Positions 18,624 to 28,078 of a DNA stretch of 64,000 bases are shown here, piece after piece. The notes beneath the pieces are model-generated. The model saw nothing but the letters and a program-made list of their open reading frames with translations. It did not search any database and was not told where the DNA came from. The number at the start of each line of letters is the position of its first letter. Positions within the stretch are counted from its first letter, which is position 1. The stretch is taken from NCBI RefSeq assembly GCF_037076345.1, contig NZ_AP024702.1:2666001-2730000 (forward strand), in the 5' to 3' direction. The DNA is from Haloferula helveola (GTDB lineage Bacteria; Verrucomicrobiota; Verrucomicrobiia; Verrucomicrobiales; Akkermansiaceae). Both the position numbers and the translations under genes were made by a program.

Positions 18624-20249
18624 TCAGTTCACCGGCGTGTAGGGGATGGCCAGGCTGTCTTCGCCGTCGGTCAGATCCTCCAGCGTGAAGCGCGCGAAGC
18701 GGATCGCCTGATAGCCGGGTTCGTAGAGCACGCCGATGGTGCCGTCTTTGCAAATCGTCAGGCTCGAGTAGGCGGCCGGACCCGGGTCGATCACCTTGCC
18801 GGCGCTCCAGGTTATGCCTTCGTCGTAGCTGATCTTGACGACCAGATTCTTGCGCCCGCGTGGCGAGTTCGCGTGACACAGCAGCAGTCGGTTCTTCTCG
18901 TAGCCGCCCTCGATCGAGGTATAGCGAAGGATGCTGCCGTTGCAGCCGGGGTCCACCTGCGTTTCGTCGACCTCGAACGACCAGCTCTTGCCGTTGTCTG
19001 CCGAGCGGTGGACTCCGCGGAAGCCCTTGCCGTTGAGGCGCGAGTTGATCATCAGGCTCTCGTCCGCGAGTTCGATCACCTTCGACTCGTTGGCGGGCGT
19101 GACCGGCGTGTCGATGAACGACCACGTTTTGCCGTGGTCACTGCTGCCGAAGAGGTGCAGGCCCCGCTTCAGATTGACCAGCGTGTGGAGCAGCTGTCCG
19201 TTTCGCCGCTGGATGCCGCGGCCCGAGGTGATGAACTTGAAATCCATCTTCCACTCGGGCTTGGCGATGTCGTCGGTGAGGTCGACCGGTTCGCTCCACG
19301 TTTTCCCATGGTCGCCGGACTTCTGCATGTGCAGGCGGAATTCCTTCGGCGCCTTCACCTGGTCCATGAAGTTGTAGAAGCAGAAGATGTCGCCGGTCTC
19401 GCGATCGACGACGAACGAAGGATCGGACGCCGGCTTGCCGACCGACTTGTCGCCGTAGTCGATGACCGTCTCCATCGGTCCCCAGGTCTTGCCGTTGTCC
19501 GAGCTCCGCTTGACCACGATGTCGATGTCGCGGACCCAGATCAGGTCGCCCGCGCTGTTGCGGCGGGCGTCGCAGCTGGCGATGAGGTCGCCGTTGGTGG
19601 CGGTGACGATGGCGGGAATGCGGAAGGTGTGGGTGTCTTCGGTGCCGGATACGAAGATGTCCTTCTTTTCGAGTAGCTTGCGGATGGGATCGCGGCAGAC
19701 CTCGGGAAGCTTGGTCACGTTCTCGGGTTCACCTTTGAGGAGTTTCAGGTCGTCGATGAGAATGCCGGCGTTCTCGGGGGCCGAGCAGACGAAGCGCAAC
19801 GCACCGATGATCTCGTGGGGCAGCTTGATCACGATGTCGGACTTGAATCCGCGTCCGACGGCGACCAGCTCATCGAGGTTCGAGACTTCCTGCCAGTTGC
19901 CATTGATCTGGGCGAGTATCCGGAAAGTGAAGGGATCCCGACCGGTCCAGCGCTCCGCCTGGAAGCTCAGGCCGCGGCTGTTCTGAAGCTCGCCTGCAAG
20001 CGTGAGTTCAAGGGTGTTGTCGGTGCCGCCGAAGATGTGGAGGCACTGCTTGCCCGTGTGGGCGAACTTGGTGGTGATCTCGCTTTTGCCCTTTGACTGC
20101 CACCGGCTGTCACCGTCGTTCCAGGTTTCGATGATGCCTGCCGGCGCGTTTTCAAACGAGGTCCCGTAAAGGGCATCGACGTCCTCGGCGTGGATCGCGG
20201 ATGCGCCGGAGGCGATGAGGATTCCTGCAAGTCGGGTGAGCGGATTCAT
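18624..20249 (-). CDS. Secreted exo-alpha-sialidase (GH33-like) with N-terminal beta module
   Basis: 541 residues with a signal peptide (to about HAEDVD). Residues about 25-175 are a beta-sandwich-like module. The sialidase part has the FRIP motif at 209-212 (the first substrate-binding Arg), Asp boxes such as SSDNGKTWG (from 249), SGDHGKTWS, SSDHGKTWS and SADNGKSWS, and a C-terminal AYSSLTICKDGTIGVLYE region where the catalytic Tyr and a Glu are expected. It cleaves terminal sialic acids, or a related sugar if specificity has shifted. Together with the acetylesterase at 9791 it fits use of acetylated sialoglycans. Confidence 0.85.
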   Translation of the reverse strand: MNPLTRLAGILIASGASAIHAEDVDALYGTSFENAPAGIIETWNDGDSRWQSKGKSEITTKFAHTGKQCLHIFGGTDNTLELTLAGELQNSRGLSFQAERWTGRDPFTFRILAQINGNWQEVSNLDELVAVGRGFKSDIVIKLPHEIIGALRFVCSAPENAGILIDDLKLLKGEPENVTKLPEVCRDPIRKLLEKKDIFVSGTEDTHTFRIPAIVTATNGDLIASCDARRNSAGDLIWVRDIDIVVKRSSDNGKTWGPMETVIDYGDKSVGKPASDPSFVVDRETGDIFCFYNFMDQVKAPKEFRLHMQKSGDHGKTWSEPVDLTDDIAKPEWKMDFKFITSGRGIQRRNGQLLHTLVNLKRGLHLFGSSDHGKTWSFIDTPVTPANESKVIELADESLMINSRLNGKGFRGVHRSADNGKSWSFEVDETQVDPGCNGSILRYTSIEGGYEKNRLLLCHANSPRGRKNLVVKISYDEGITWSAGKVIDPGPAAYSSLTICKDGTIGVLYEPGYQAIRFARFTLEDLTDGEDSLAIPYTPVN

Positions 20250-20462
20250 GAGAAGGGTTGGAGTCGGAGGTTTGGGGACCGTCAGGGAACAACAAGCGGG
20301 GAATGCTATCGGATCAAACCCGGCCGACAGGTTGGTGGAGGAAACCAGTCGTCGGGTGTGTTACCGGGAAAGGCTGGCGGCGCAGGAGTGTTGTAGTCAG
20401 TGCGCCGGCTTCTGTCTGCTCGACGAGCTTTACAATACCCCTGAGCGAAGTTGGATGGAGTG

Positions 20463-21515
20463 ATGTTTTTCCGCCTCTCTGATCTTGAACCCCGAACCGA
20501 CTACGCCGGCTTCAAGCGCTGCCTCGTGACCCGGGTCAATACCCGCAGTATGGCACCCTTCGGATCCGTCTTCCCAGCGGAGGAACACCGGGAGATCGAC
20601 GTCATCGTGGTCTGCGGTCGCTGGCAGAAGCCGAACGAGGAATGGATCGAAATTCACGGAGGGAGCGCGAAGCGGCTGAGCGAGTTCCTCAGCTACGGAT
20701 TCATGAGCTACTGGGACACGATGAAGCCGAACTCCTTCTACGAGCGGATGCCGGCGGAAGGGTTCGGCCAAATTCCCGGGTTCGAATCATGGTCGCGGGA
20801 GAAGGTCGAGGCCTACGTTCAGGAGAAGAAGGTCGGCCTCGCTCCGTTCATGATGCCGCTGCGGCTCATCTTCAACCAGGCGAAGGGCTCGGTGAGCTTT
20901 GACTTCGAGTATCGGCTGGACCTCGAATTGCCGGATCGGATCTTCAGCGTGGACTACCACTCCAAAGGCAAAGGGTCCGCCACCTTCGTCTCACCGAGGT
21001 CACCCGGACCCGGAGTGCTGACGGCGGCCGACCTTCCATCCGGGCCGTCGTCACCGCCGGTGGGCGGGCAGCCCGAATTGTGGTGGATCCAGGAAGGCCG
21101 GCTGGCAGGCATGCCGGTTCCAAATGCGTCGGAGATCGAGTCTCTGTCAGCAGCAGGCATCCGGGCCATCGTCACCCTTGGTGCGCCGGTCGACGCCCAA
21201 GCATGCGATACGGCGGGAATCCGTGTCCTCGAGCTTCCGGAGCCGGATCGGGATCAATGGGAAGCCGCCGACGAGCCGCAGATCCTCGCAGTCGCCGAGC
21301 TGTGTCGTGGGACACAGGGGGCGGTGGCGGTGTGCTCCAACGACCATGCCGCCAGCGGCACCATCCTCGGCGTGGCCCTGCTCGCCGACGGCGTCCCGGT
21401 GGACGAAGCGATCGCGCGAATGGAACTGGATGTCCCGACCAAGATCGAGTCGATGGCCCAGATGGAGTTCCTCTACGACGCCGCTGCAATGCTGGGTATG
21501 GAGATGGAGTCCTAG
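20463..21515 (+). CDS. Fusion protein: unknown N-domain plus inactive DUSP23-like phosphatase domain
   Basis: 350 residues from the ATG at 20463. Residues about 1-190 match no family I know. From about residue 200 the sequence follows DUSP23/VH1-like phosphatases: WWIQEGRLAGMPVPNASEIE, AGIRAIVTLGAP, GIRVLELPEPDRDQW, then the active-site loop VCSNDHAASGTILG and the SIETYEQ-like end KIESMAQMEFLYD. In the loop the Cys (Cys291) is kept, but the normal His before it is Val and the Arg six residues after it is Ala297. Without that Arg, normal phosphotyrosine hydrolysis is unlikely, so a binding or pseudo-enzyme role is inferred. No signal peptide, so cytoplasmic. Confidence 0.6.
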   Translation: MFFRLSDLEPRTDYAGFKRCLVTRVNTRSMAPFGSVFPAEEHREIDVIVVCGRWQKPNEEWIEIHGGSAKRLSEFLSYGFMSYWDTMKPNSFYERMPAEGFGQIPGFESWSREKVEAYVQEKKVGLAPFMMPLRLIFNQAKGSVSFDFEYRLDLELPDRIFSVDYHSKGKGSATFVSPRSPGPGVLTAADLPSGPSSPPVGGQPELWWIQEGRLAGMPVPNASEIESLSAAGIRAIVTLGAPVDAQACDTAGIRVLELPEPDRDQWEAADEPQILAVAELCRGTQGAVAVCSNDHAASGTILGVALLADGVPVDEAIARMELDVPTKIESMAQMEFLYDAAAMLGMEMES

Positions 21516-21534
21516 CGGGGCAAACCGCTCGGCC

Positions 21535-21885
21535 TCAGCCCTTGCCGGCACCCGAATCATGTGACGCACGCATCCGCCGCTTTCTCGCTTTCCACAGTTG
21601 GAACAACCACCAGACACCGAAGCCAAGCAGCGCCCAGAACATCCCGGCGAGCACCCCGCGCAGGACGGGGATGTCATGGATTTGCCAAGGCAGGAGCATC
21701 AGGGCGGGGATGCAAAAGAGCAGATAGATCAAGCCCAGAGCGTCAACATGACCTCCAAAAATATCGGATGCGTCGAGGGCGGGCTCGCCCACCAAGCCGA
21801 GCACGAACCCGGCCGCCGCGCCGACAGTAACGCTCAGCAGAAAAGCCATCCGGCCTCTCGAGATCGTTGGGTCGCTGTTGGCCAT
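21535..21885 (-). CDS. Small membrane protein, unknown function
   Basis: 116 residues with three hydrophobic segments (about residues 12-32, 47-66 and 75-95) and a strongly basic C-terminus (KARKRRMRASHDSG). No conserved motif is visible. It is convergent with the phosphatase-like fusion gene, 19 bases away. Confidence 0.55.
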   Translation of the reverse strand: MANSDPTISRGRMAFLLSVTVGAAAGFVLGLVGEPALDASDIFGGHVDALGLIYLLFCIPALMLLPWQIHDIPVLRGVLAGMFWALLGFGVWWLFQLWKARKRRMRASHDSGAGKG

Positions 21886-22066
21886 GGCAACTCTCCTGGG
21901 GCTCCATTTCCCTGCTGCCGGACAGCACCCGCGAAGGGGAAGTCGGGCTCCGCAGTGTAAACCACCTCAACCTCAGCTTCCAACTTCTTCGGCTGCTTTC
22001 CGCGGGCCCTTCCCTCGTTCTGTCTGACACTGCCCGGATGGCCTTCAACCCCCAGGTTTTCCCCGG

Positions 22067-22540
22067 TCAAACCTCGAACCAGTAGATGTAAACGGTCAGG
22101 GTGCCGTCGCCGTTGTCGACGTAGCCGACGTGCATGAACTCATCGTTCCGCACCTCGATACTTCCTCCGGTAAGTTTCCTCCCCTTCACGTCCCACCACC
22201 GGTCGTTGATCCGGTTCATTTCGAGCTGATATCCAGGCTGGTCGAACTCGGACACGTCCACCTGAGAGGTGTCGAATACCTCATCGATCCCCTTTGCCTC
22301 GACGGTGAACCGCGACCACATGATCCCGTCCATCCCGGGAGAATAACGGAGGTGCTCGTCCGTCACCTCGAGCCCGGAGCGCAGGGCCATCATCTCGCGG
22401 CGGGAATCAAAGTTGGTGAGCGTCCGGTAGAGCAGGAGGCCGACAACGAGAGCCACCGCAGCGAGGATCCCGAACGTGATAAGAGCGGCCTTGAGGCACC
22501 CGGACCGGGCGCTGCGGGGCATCGGAGGAGGAGTGGGCAT
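22067..22540 (-). CDS. Single-pass membrane protein, unknown function
   Basis: 157 residues. A short cytoplasmic start with prolines and basic residues (MPTPPPMPRSARSGCLK) is followed by one membrane segment (AALITFGILAAVALVVGLLL) and a soluble C-terminal domain with beta-prone strands (WWDVKGRKLTGGSIEVRND, GTLTVYIYWFEV). It is probably anchored facing outward. No family recognised. Confidence 0.6.
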   Translation of the reverse strand: MPTPPPMPRSARSGCLKAALITFGILAAVALVVGLLLYRTLTNFDSRREMMALRSGLEVTDEHLRYSPGMDGIMWSRFTVEAKGIDEVFDTSQVDVSEFDQPGYQLEMNRINDRWWDVKGRKLTGGSIEVRNDEFMHVGYVDNGDGTLTVYIYWFEV

Positions 22541-22641
22541 GGCGGGACGGTGGCTGCCGGCGAATGAATCGCCTTCGGCACCTGTGTGAAAGTCTCATGA
22601 ATTCCGAAGGGCTTCACTCCCGACCGATCCGGCGCAAGCCG

Positions 22642-23685
22642 CTACTCTGCCCGGTAGCCGCGCCACATCCAGACAAGAGTGTCGGCTAAGGTCGCTTCGA
22701 AGACCTTGCGGTCGCAATGGCCGCTGCCCCGGCTGAAGACAAAGCGGTAGTCGTAGCCCTTCTTCTTCAGGGCGGCGGCGGTGCGTTCGTTGGCCATGAC
22801 CCAGTTGTGATGGCTCGACTCCGTGCGGTCGGCGCCGTTGTCGTGCTCGGAGACGTGGGTGAAAATCCGCAGCGGTTTCTTGGCCGACTGCTCGATCAGC
22901 TTCATGCCGGAGTGGTATTCCCAAGCTCCGAACGGGTAGTCCTTTTCCTCCGGAGCATCGTCGTCCTGCTGGTCAACGAAGGTGCCGGAGTAGGTGATGA
23001 TCCGGCGGAACAGGTCGGGCCGGAACCAGCCCATGGTGAGCGCGGCGGCACCGCCCGAGCTGCAGCCCATCACCGCGCGGCCCCACGGATCGGAAGTGAA
23101 GGCAAGCTTCGGGTAGGCGGCGCGGATCTCCTTGTTGGCGAGGACGGCGGGGAGGACCTCTTCCGCGATGAAGCGCGCGAGCCGGTCGGACATCGTGTCG
23201 TATTCCAGCCCGCGCTGGCTGCCCTTGCTGTCGTCGCCGCCATTTTCCACCGCGATGGTGATGAACGCCGGAAGTCGGCGCTTCGGATCCTTGGAGACGG
23301 TCAGGTTATCGACGGCGTGGCGCACGAGGTCGAGGCGGTTGGGGCCGTCGTGCATGACGAGGATGGGAGCCTCGGTGCCATCGACGTACGCGGCGGGGAC
23401 GTAAACGACGATTCGGCGCTTGGTGCGGACCTTCTTTGCGGGATCGAGCGTCTTGTCGTCGCCGCGGAAAATCCGGCTGTCTGCCAAAGGCATATGGAAC
23501 TCGAAGGACTTGCCCTTGGGCTTACCCCGGTTCGTCAGGTCGGGATCGATGGTGTACTTCGGTCCGATCAGATGGTCGCCATTGCCCTCGGTGCCCGGCT
23601 CCGCGGCGTGGCCGGAGTTTGCGAGAGTCGCGAAGCAGGTGAGCAAGGAAAGGACGAGACGGTGGAGAGGGAATATGGGTTTCAT
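22642..23685 (-). CDS. Secreted esterase (enterochelin-esterase-like alpha/beta hydrolase)
   Basis: 347 residues with a signal peptide (MKPIFPLHRLVLSLLTCFAT, cut near GHAAE). The alpha/beta-hydrolase core includes RRIVVYVPAAYVDG, ILVMHDGP and the nucleophile elbow GCSSGG with Ser209. The catalytic His is most likely in SRGSGHCDRKVF near the C-terminus. The build matches the Esterase D/enterochelin-esterase family (Pfam Esterase), whose exported members in this phylum often deacetylate or deferuloylate polysaccharides. Substrate unknown. Confidence 0.8.
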   Translation of the reverse strand: MKPIFPLHRLVLSLLTCFATLANSGHAAEPGTEGNGDHLIGPKYTIDPDLTNRGKPKGKSFEFHMPLADSRIFRGDDKTLDPAKKVRTKRRIVVYVPAAYVDGTEAPILVMHDGPNRLDLVRHAVDNLTVSKDPKRRLPAFITIAVENGGDDSKGSQRGLEYDTMSDRLARFIAEEVLPAVLANKEIRAAYPKLAFTSDPWGRAVMGCSSGGAAALTMGWFRPDLFRRIITYSGTFVDQQDDDAPEEKDYPFGAWEYHSGMKLIEQSAKKPLRIFTHVSEHDNGADRTESSHHNWVMANERTAAALKKKGYDYRFVFSRGSGHCDRKVFEATLADTLVWMWRGYRAE

Positions 23686-23826
23686 GGGGGTGGCACGCGA
23701 AGGGCGTAGGAGCTTGAAACGGTGGCGTTTCGGTTGGCCTTTCGATGGAGCTTCGTCATGCCGGGCCGGATCACACCAGGCACCTGAAGCTTCGGTCCCC
23801 AGTAACGACCCCTTCGGCGCCGCGAC

Positions 23827-24246
23827 TCACAGACCGGCCTTGTTGAGGCGATCGGCCTTCTTGCTTCGAGCCCAAATCAAGATGCCCGCAATGAACCCGA
23901 GCAGGACGGTTCCAGCGTAAAGGGAGGCGAGGGATTCGTTACGGAGCTTCATCGCTTCGTACGCAGGGAAGAGCGCGGCGCAGCCGCCAGCCGAGAGGAT
24001 GGGAAGCACCCATTTCTGGCGCAGGCAAAGCAGCCATACGGCTCCCGGGACCGCGCCCAAGCATGCTCCGCCGACGACAAGGGTGGTTTGGAACGCGCTC
24101 ATGGCGAGATCACTGCTCCACCATGAATCTCCGGCAAATGCCCCGACCAAGCCGCCGAAGATTCCACCGAACAAGGCACCGGCGAGAGCGAGGATGCTCG
24201 CGGCGATGAACTGCCACTTCGCCTTCAAGATTTTCCCCAGAGCCAT
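23827..24246 (-). CDS. Membrane protein, unknown function
   Basis: 139 residues from MALGKILKAK at 24246; an ATG at 24258 would add four residues. Four hydrophobic segments are seen, two of them glycine-rich (GALFGGIFGGLVGAFAG). The C-terminus is basic (ARSKKADRLNKAGL). It lies 20 bases downstream of the acyl-ACP synthetase-like gene on the same strand, so the two could be co-transcribed. Confidence 0.55.
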   Translation of the reverse strand: MALGKILKAKWQFIAASILALAGALFGGIFGGLVGAFAGDSWWSSDLAMSAFQTTLVVGGACLGAVPGAVWLLCLRQKWVLPILSAGGCAALFPAYEAMKLRNESLASLYAGTVLLGFIAGILIWARSKKADRLNKAGL

Positions 24247-24266
24247 ACGGGTCATCAAAGTGTCTG

Positions 24267-25808
24267 CTAGGCCGCCCCGACCATCGCCTGCGCCGCCTTG
24301 AGGTCGACCTTTCCGGAGCCGAGGAGCGGGATCTCGTCGACCCGGACGAAGTTCCCCGCCTTCGGCTTCCAGAGATTGGGAAGGGGAGAGTCCGCTAGCT
24401 TTTCCAGCACCTCCCTGAGCAGGTCATCACTTGCGGTGTGCAGGACCACCAGACGCTCGCCCTTCTGGTCGTCGGGAGCGCCGACCACGAGAAAAACGCG
24501 GTCACCGCCGCCGGCAAGATCGTTGAGGGTTTCCTCGACGTTGCCGTGGGGCACCATCTCGCCGCCGATCTTGCTGAAGCGGCTCAGCCGGCCCTCGATC
24601 CACAGGAAGCCGTCTTCGTCGCGGCGCACGATGTCGCCGGTGTCGTACCAGCCGTCCTTGAGCACCTCGTCCGTCTTCTCCTGCATGCCGAGGTAGCCGC
24701 GCATCACGTTCGGGCCGCGAACCGTCAGCAGGCCGGCCTCGCCGTCGGGCAGGTCCTCGCCGTTCGCCGGATTCACGATCCTCGCCTCGATGTCGCGGAT
24801 CACCCGTCCGATCGATCCCTCGCGGCTGGCGCCGGGGCCGTTGAGCGCGACGCCCGGCGAGCATTCGGTGCAGCCGTAAGCCTCGAAGGGGCGGACGCCG
24901 AACTTCTTCTCGAAGGCGTCGGCCACCCGCACCGGAAGCTTCTCCGCACCCACGACCACCAATCGCAGTTTGGCGAGTTGCACGGGCTCGAGACCCCGCA
25001 GGTAGAACTGCAGGAAGGTCGGCGTGGCGATCATGATGGTCACGCCATGCTTCGCCGCGAGCGGGCCGATGACCTTCGATTCCATCGGGTTGAAATGATA
25101 GGCGCAGGCAAAGCCGGCCACCGCCGGACCGGCGATCGTCGCCATGAAGCCGAAAGAGTGGAAGAAGGGCAGCACGCCGAGCATCCGGTCGGACGGGACG
25201 AAGGAATAGACTTCGCCGACCTGCTCGACGTTGGTGATGACGTTGGCGTGGGTGAGCATGACGCCCTTCGGTTGTCCTGTGCTTCCGCTGCTGAAGATGA
25301 CCGTCGCGAGATCGTCCGGCCCCGCTTCGGCTCCTCCCAGCCGCCCGAGCAGTCCACTCACTGATGTGAGCTTCGCCAGCAATCCCGCCCGCAGCTTTTC
25401 CCCAAGCCGCGGTCCGGCGACCAGCTCCTCGAGCCGGTGCACCCGGACGGGAAGCTCGAGCTTGAGCCGGTCCATGAGCTTGCCGGAAACAACGACATCG
25501 GTGATGCCACACTGTTCGATGCAGGAGGCGATGCCCTCGGGCGAAAGCGTGTAGTTGAGATTAACCGGGACCTTCCCCATCAGCAGGGCCGCCCAGTTGA
25601 CCAACGCGCCGCCGACCGATGGCGGGACGAGGATCCCCACCTTGTCCTGCCCGCTCCAGACGGGCGCCAGCCTCCCGGTCAGGAATATCGCCTTCGCCAA
25701 GGCCGCGCCGAACGTCACCTCCGCTCCGCTCGAGTCGGCGAACGCCCGTTGATCGCTCTGCCGGCGGCAAGTCCGGATCAAGGCCTCCTGAAGGGTGGGC
25801 TCATTCAT
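24267..25808 (-). CDS. AMP-forming acyl-CoA/acyl-ACP synthetase
   Basis: 513 residues from the ATG at 25808. The ANL-superfamily P-loop SSGSTGQPKGVML lies at about residues 173-185, with A5 YGCTECSP and A7 GWYDTGD. The A8 region is GRLSRFSKIGGEMVPHGNVE, and a C-terminal catalytic lysine candidate lies in LLGSGKVDLKA. The sequence looks most like the synthetase half of Aas-type acyl-ACP synthetases, but no acyltransferase or transporter domain is fused here. It activates a fatty acid as acyl-AMP, then transfers it to CoA or ACP. Cytoplasmic or membrane-associated. Confidence 0.85.
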   Translation of the reverse strand: MNEPTLQEALIRTCRRQSDQRAFADSSGAEVTFGAALAKAIFLTGRLAPVWSGQDKVGILVPPSVGGALVNWAALLMGKVPVNLNYTLSPEGIASCIEQCGITDVVVSGKLMDRLKLELPVRVHRLEELVAGPRLGEKLRAGLLAKLTSVSGLLGRLGGAEAGPDDLATVIFSSGSTGQPKGVMLTHANVITNVEQVGEVYSFVPSDRMLGVLPFFHSFGFMATIAGPAVAGFACAYHFNPMESKVIGPLAAKHGVTIMIATPTFLQFYLRGLEPVQLAKLRLVVVGAEKLPVRVADAFEKKFGVRPFEAYGCTECSPGVALNGPGASREGSIGRVIRDIEARIVNPANGEDLPDGEAGLLTVRGPNVMRGYLGMQEKTDEVLKDGWYDTGDIVRRDEDGFLWIEGRLSRFSKIGGEMVPHGNVEETLNDLAGGGDRVFLVVGAPDDQKGERLVVLHTASDDLLREVLEKLADSPLPNLWKPKAGNFVRVDEIPLLGSGKVDLKAAQAMVGAA

Positions 25809-25966
25809 GATGAAGGTCACCCTAGGCTAGAAAGACGTCGGCTGGGAAATCGAAACCCCGAGCCCAAGCATCGTTTGGGTCGATGATTGAGCCAGGGGAT
25901 AGGGGAGGAGCTCTGTTGACGGATCAGATCATGGAACCACCGATCCCCCCTCCAACAAGTCCCCGC

Positions 25967-27862
25967 TTAATCAACGTCCCTCACCTCGGGCGTGATGACC
26001 AGGTGGGGAGGGTCGCCGGAATCGGAACTGTTGAAGGCCGCTTTCCCGTCGACTTCGGGATCGCCGGTGAGACGCAGGGAAATGACATCGTCGCCCGCAA
26101 GCTGCCGGTTGACGAAGTCGGTGATGTCGAGCTCATGCCATTCGCCGAAACCCAGGGCGCACTTGGCCAATGCCGCTTCGGATGCGGGCGCGTTGTTGGC
26201 GTGGATCGCGTATTCGTTCCAAGAGTCGTCGTCCACCGCATGGGCGTGGAGTCGCATGGGCTGACCCTTTGCGGGTGACTTGCCTTTCTGATGGGGCGGT
26301 TTCCCGCCGAAGATCTTGAGCACCGCCCGCTCGGCTCGCTCGATCCCGCAGGCTTTCAGGTCGAACTTCACGTAAGCCGAGCTCTTATGCTCCCCCTTGG
26401 ATGAAGAGATGGCAAGCTGGCGGCTGCCTCCCGAATTCCTGTCCGATCCCTGGGTCACGTCGGCGTCGTCCACGGGAAAGAACACCCGCGGCTCACCGGA
26501 GGCGTACGGTCTTTCTGGCATCGGATAGTCGGGGAGCGGCTTCCCCTTCTTCTGCAGCTGGGCGATGTAGATGTTTCTCGGATGGAGCTTCGCCGGGTCG
26601 AGGGTTTCCCACAAGTGCTCCTCCCCGGTTTCGGAGGGGTCATCGGTTCGCATGCCGACGACGACATTCCGCTTCGGATCCTTCTCCGGGCCTTTCACCC
26701 GGGCGTAGGGGATCGGCCTGCGTGAGCTCAGGCCCCAGTAGGTTTCCAGCTTGGAGGAACTGAATGGACGCGAGCCCTTGCCATGATCGATCTCGGTGTA
26801 GAGGTCGTGCATTCCACCCATGCTGTGATGGTCGAGCTTGAGGTCGTATCCGGAGATGCGTGACCAGACGACCTTCTTCATCCCGCCGGTGCTGACCATG
26901 TCATGGATCCACAGGCCGGTCGTTTCGACGTTGTGAATCAGGCAGTGGTTCGTGTCGGATAGATTGATGCCCATATGCCCGATCGCTCCACCTCCGCCGC
27001 CTCGCAGGGGATAGGAATCGAGGAAGATGTTGATGATGGAGATCTGCCGTCCCTTGTTGATCGTGATGCCGTGGTCGGCGTTCCTGACATGGACGTTGCG
27101 GATCCAAGCGTCGGTGACGCCGAAATACTTGACCGGGTCCGCGCCGACGAACTCCCAGTGGTCGCCCTTCTTCTGATCCCTGAATTCGAACGACAGGTTC
27201 TCGATGCATTTGTGGGTTCCACCCTGCATCCGGATGAAGCCGCTGTTCTTCGGATGACCGCCGCGAGCCAGCCTCGTCAGCGGCTTCGGCAGTTTCACGG
27301 GCGTGCCGTCCTTGTCGTGCGCGGGGAACTCCTCGTAGAGCGAGCGACCGAGGTAGGACTTCCCGTTCTCGTCATAAGCCACGGCCATCAGTTTCTCCGG
27401 CAGGTAGCCCTCCTCGAACTTGTAGATTTCGGTGAGATACTTCGGGAACCACAGGACCGATCCATACATGTCCTCGCCGCGCAGGACGATGTGGTCCTTC
27501 TCGATGACGATCTGCCGGGTGATCATGTAGCGGCCCTCGGGGATGAACACCGCCGTCTTCGGCGGGCACGCGTCGATGGCATCGACGAAGGCCTGGGTGT
27601 CGTCATGCTCCCCGTCTCCCACCGCGCCGAAATCCCGGATGTCCACTCCCACCGGCCAATCGGGGATCCTGACGTCGCCCTGCATGTAGCCGACATCGGT
27701 GAAATCCAACAACTTGGTGTGGGTGCCGTCCGGCTTCCACAGTTCGCCGTCCTTGCCCCAGAGCTTGGAATACTCCGGCTCGGCACCTGCTGCGGCGGGC
27801 GCCAAGAGGGTGAGGCCTGCAACCAGCGTGATGGCTGCGAGCCGGTAGACGTCGGGGATCAT
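25967..27862 (-). CDS. Secreted pectate-lyase-fold protein with a C-terminal DNRLRE/CBM96-like domain
   Basis: 631 residues from the ATG at 27862, with a signal peptide (MIPDVYRLAAITLVAGLTLL... to AAGAEPE). The N-terminal block VDIRDFGAVGDGEHDDTQAF, followed by FIPEGRYMITRQIVIEKDHI, is the classic start of the Pectate_lyase_3 right-handed beta-helix. Histidine-rich coils in the middle (KLDHHSMGGMHDLYTEID) may be catalytic. The C-terminal 170 residues (AYVKFDLKACGIERAERAVL ... WHELDITDFVNRQ) match DNRLRE/CBM96-type modules. It probably binds and cleaves a polysaccharide. It is divergent from the sulfatase at 28079. Confidence 0.8.
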   Translation of the reverse strand: MIPDVYRLAAITLVAGLTLLAPAAAGAEPEYSKLWGKDGELWKPDGTHTKLLDFTDVGYMQGDVRIPDWPVGVDIRDFGAVGDGEHDDTQAFVDAIDACPPKTAVFIPEGRYMITRQIVIEKDHIVLRGEDMYGSVLWFPKYLTEIYKFEEGYLPEKLMAVAYDENGKSYLGRSLYEEFPAHDKDGTPVKLPKPLTRLARGGHPKNSGFIRMQGGTHKCIENLSFEFRDQKKGDHWEFVGADPVKYFGVTDAWIRNVHVRNADHGITINKGRQISIINIFLDSYPLRGGGGGAIGHMGINLSDTNHCLIHNVETTGLWIHDMVSTGGMKKVVWSRISGYDLKLDHHSMGGMHDLYTEIDHGKGSRPFSSSKLETYWGLSSRRPIPYARVKGPEKDPKRNVVVGMRTDDPSETGEEHLWETLDPAKLHPRNIYIAQLQKKGKPLPDYPMPERPYASGEPRVFFPVDDADVTQGSDRNSGGSRQLAISSSKGEHKSSAYVKFDLKACGIERAERAVLKIFGGKPPHQKGKSPAKGQPMRLHAHAVDDDSWNEYAIHANNAPASEAALAKCALGFGEWHELDITDFVNRQLAGDDVISLRLTGDPEVDGKAAFNSSDSGDPPHLVITPEVRDVD

Positions 27863-28010
27863 GAGCGCATACTGGCAGGATGGTTCGAAGCGGTTCAACG
27901 GCGGAAAACCGTGAAGTCCGAGTGACCGAGGGAAGTCAACGGCACCAGCCACCGCCTCGGTGGAGCAGTGGGTAAATGTCTGGTTGTTGGGATTCACGCC
28001 TTTGACTAGG

Positions 28011-28030
28011 AAAGGACTGACCCCTTTCAC
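28011..28030 (+). repeat. REP-like GGACTGACCCCTTT unit upstream of the sulfatase
   Basis: AAAGGACTGACCCCTTTCAC in the divergent intergenic region between 27862 and 28079. It shares the GGACTGACCCCTTT core with a unit at 29451 and with the array around the RAYT gene (seen there as AAAGGGGTCAGTCC in the other orientation). Confidence 0.6.
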
Positions 28031-28078
28031 GGAAGTGTTAACATGCGAGGTCTGATCCCATCGACGCCACTTGTCACC

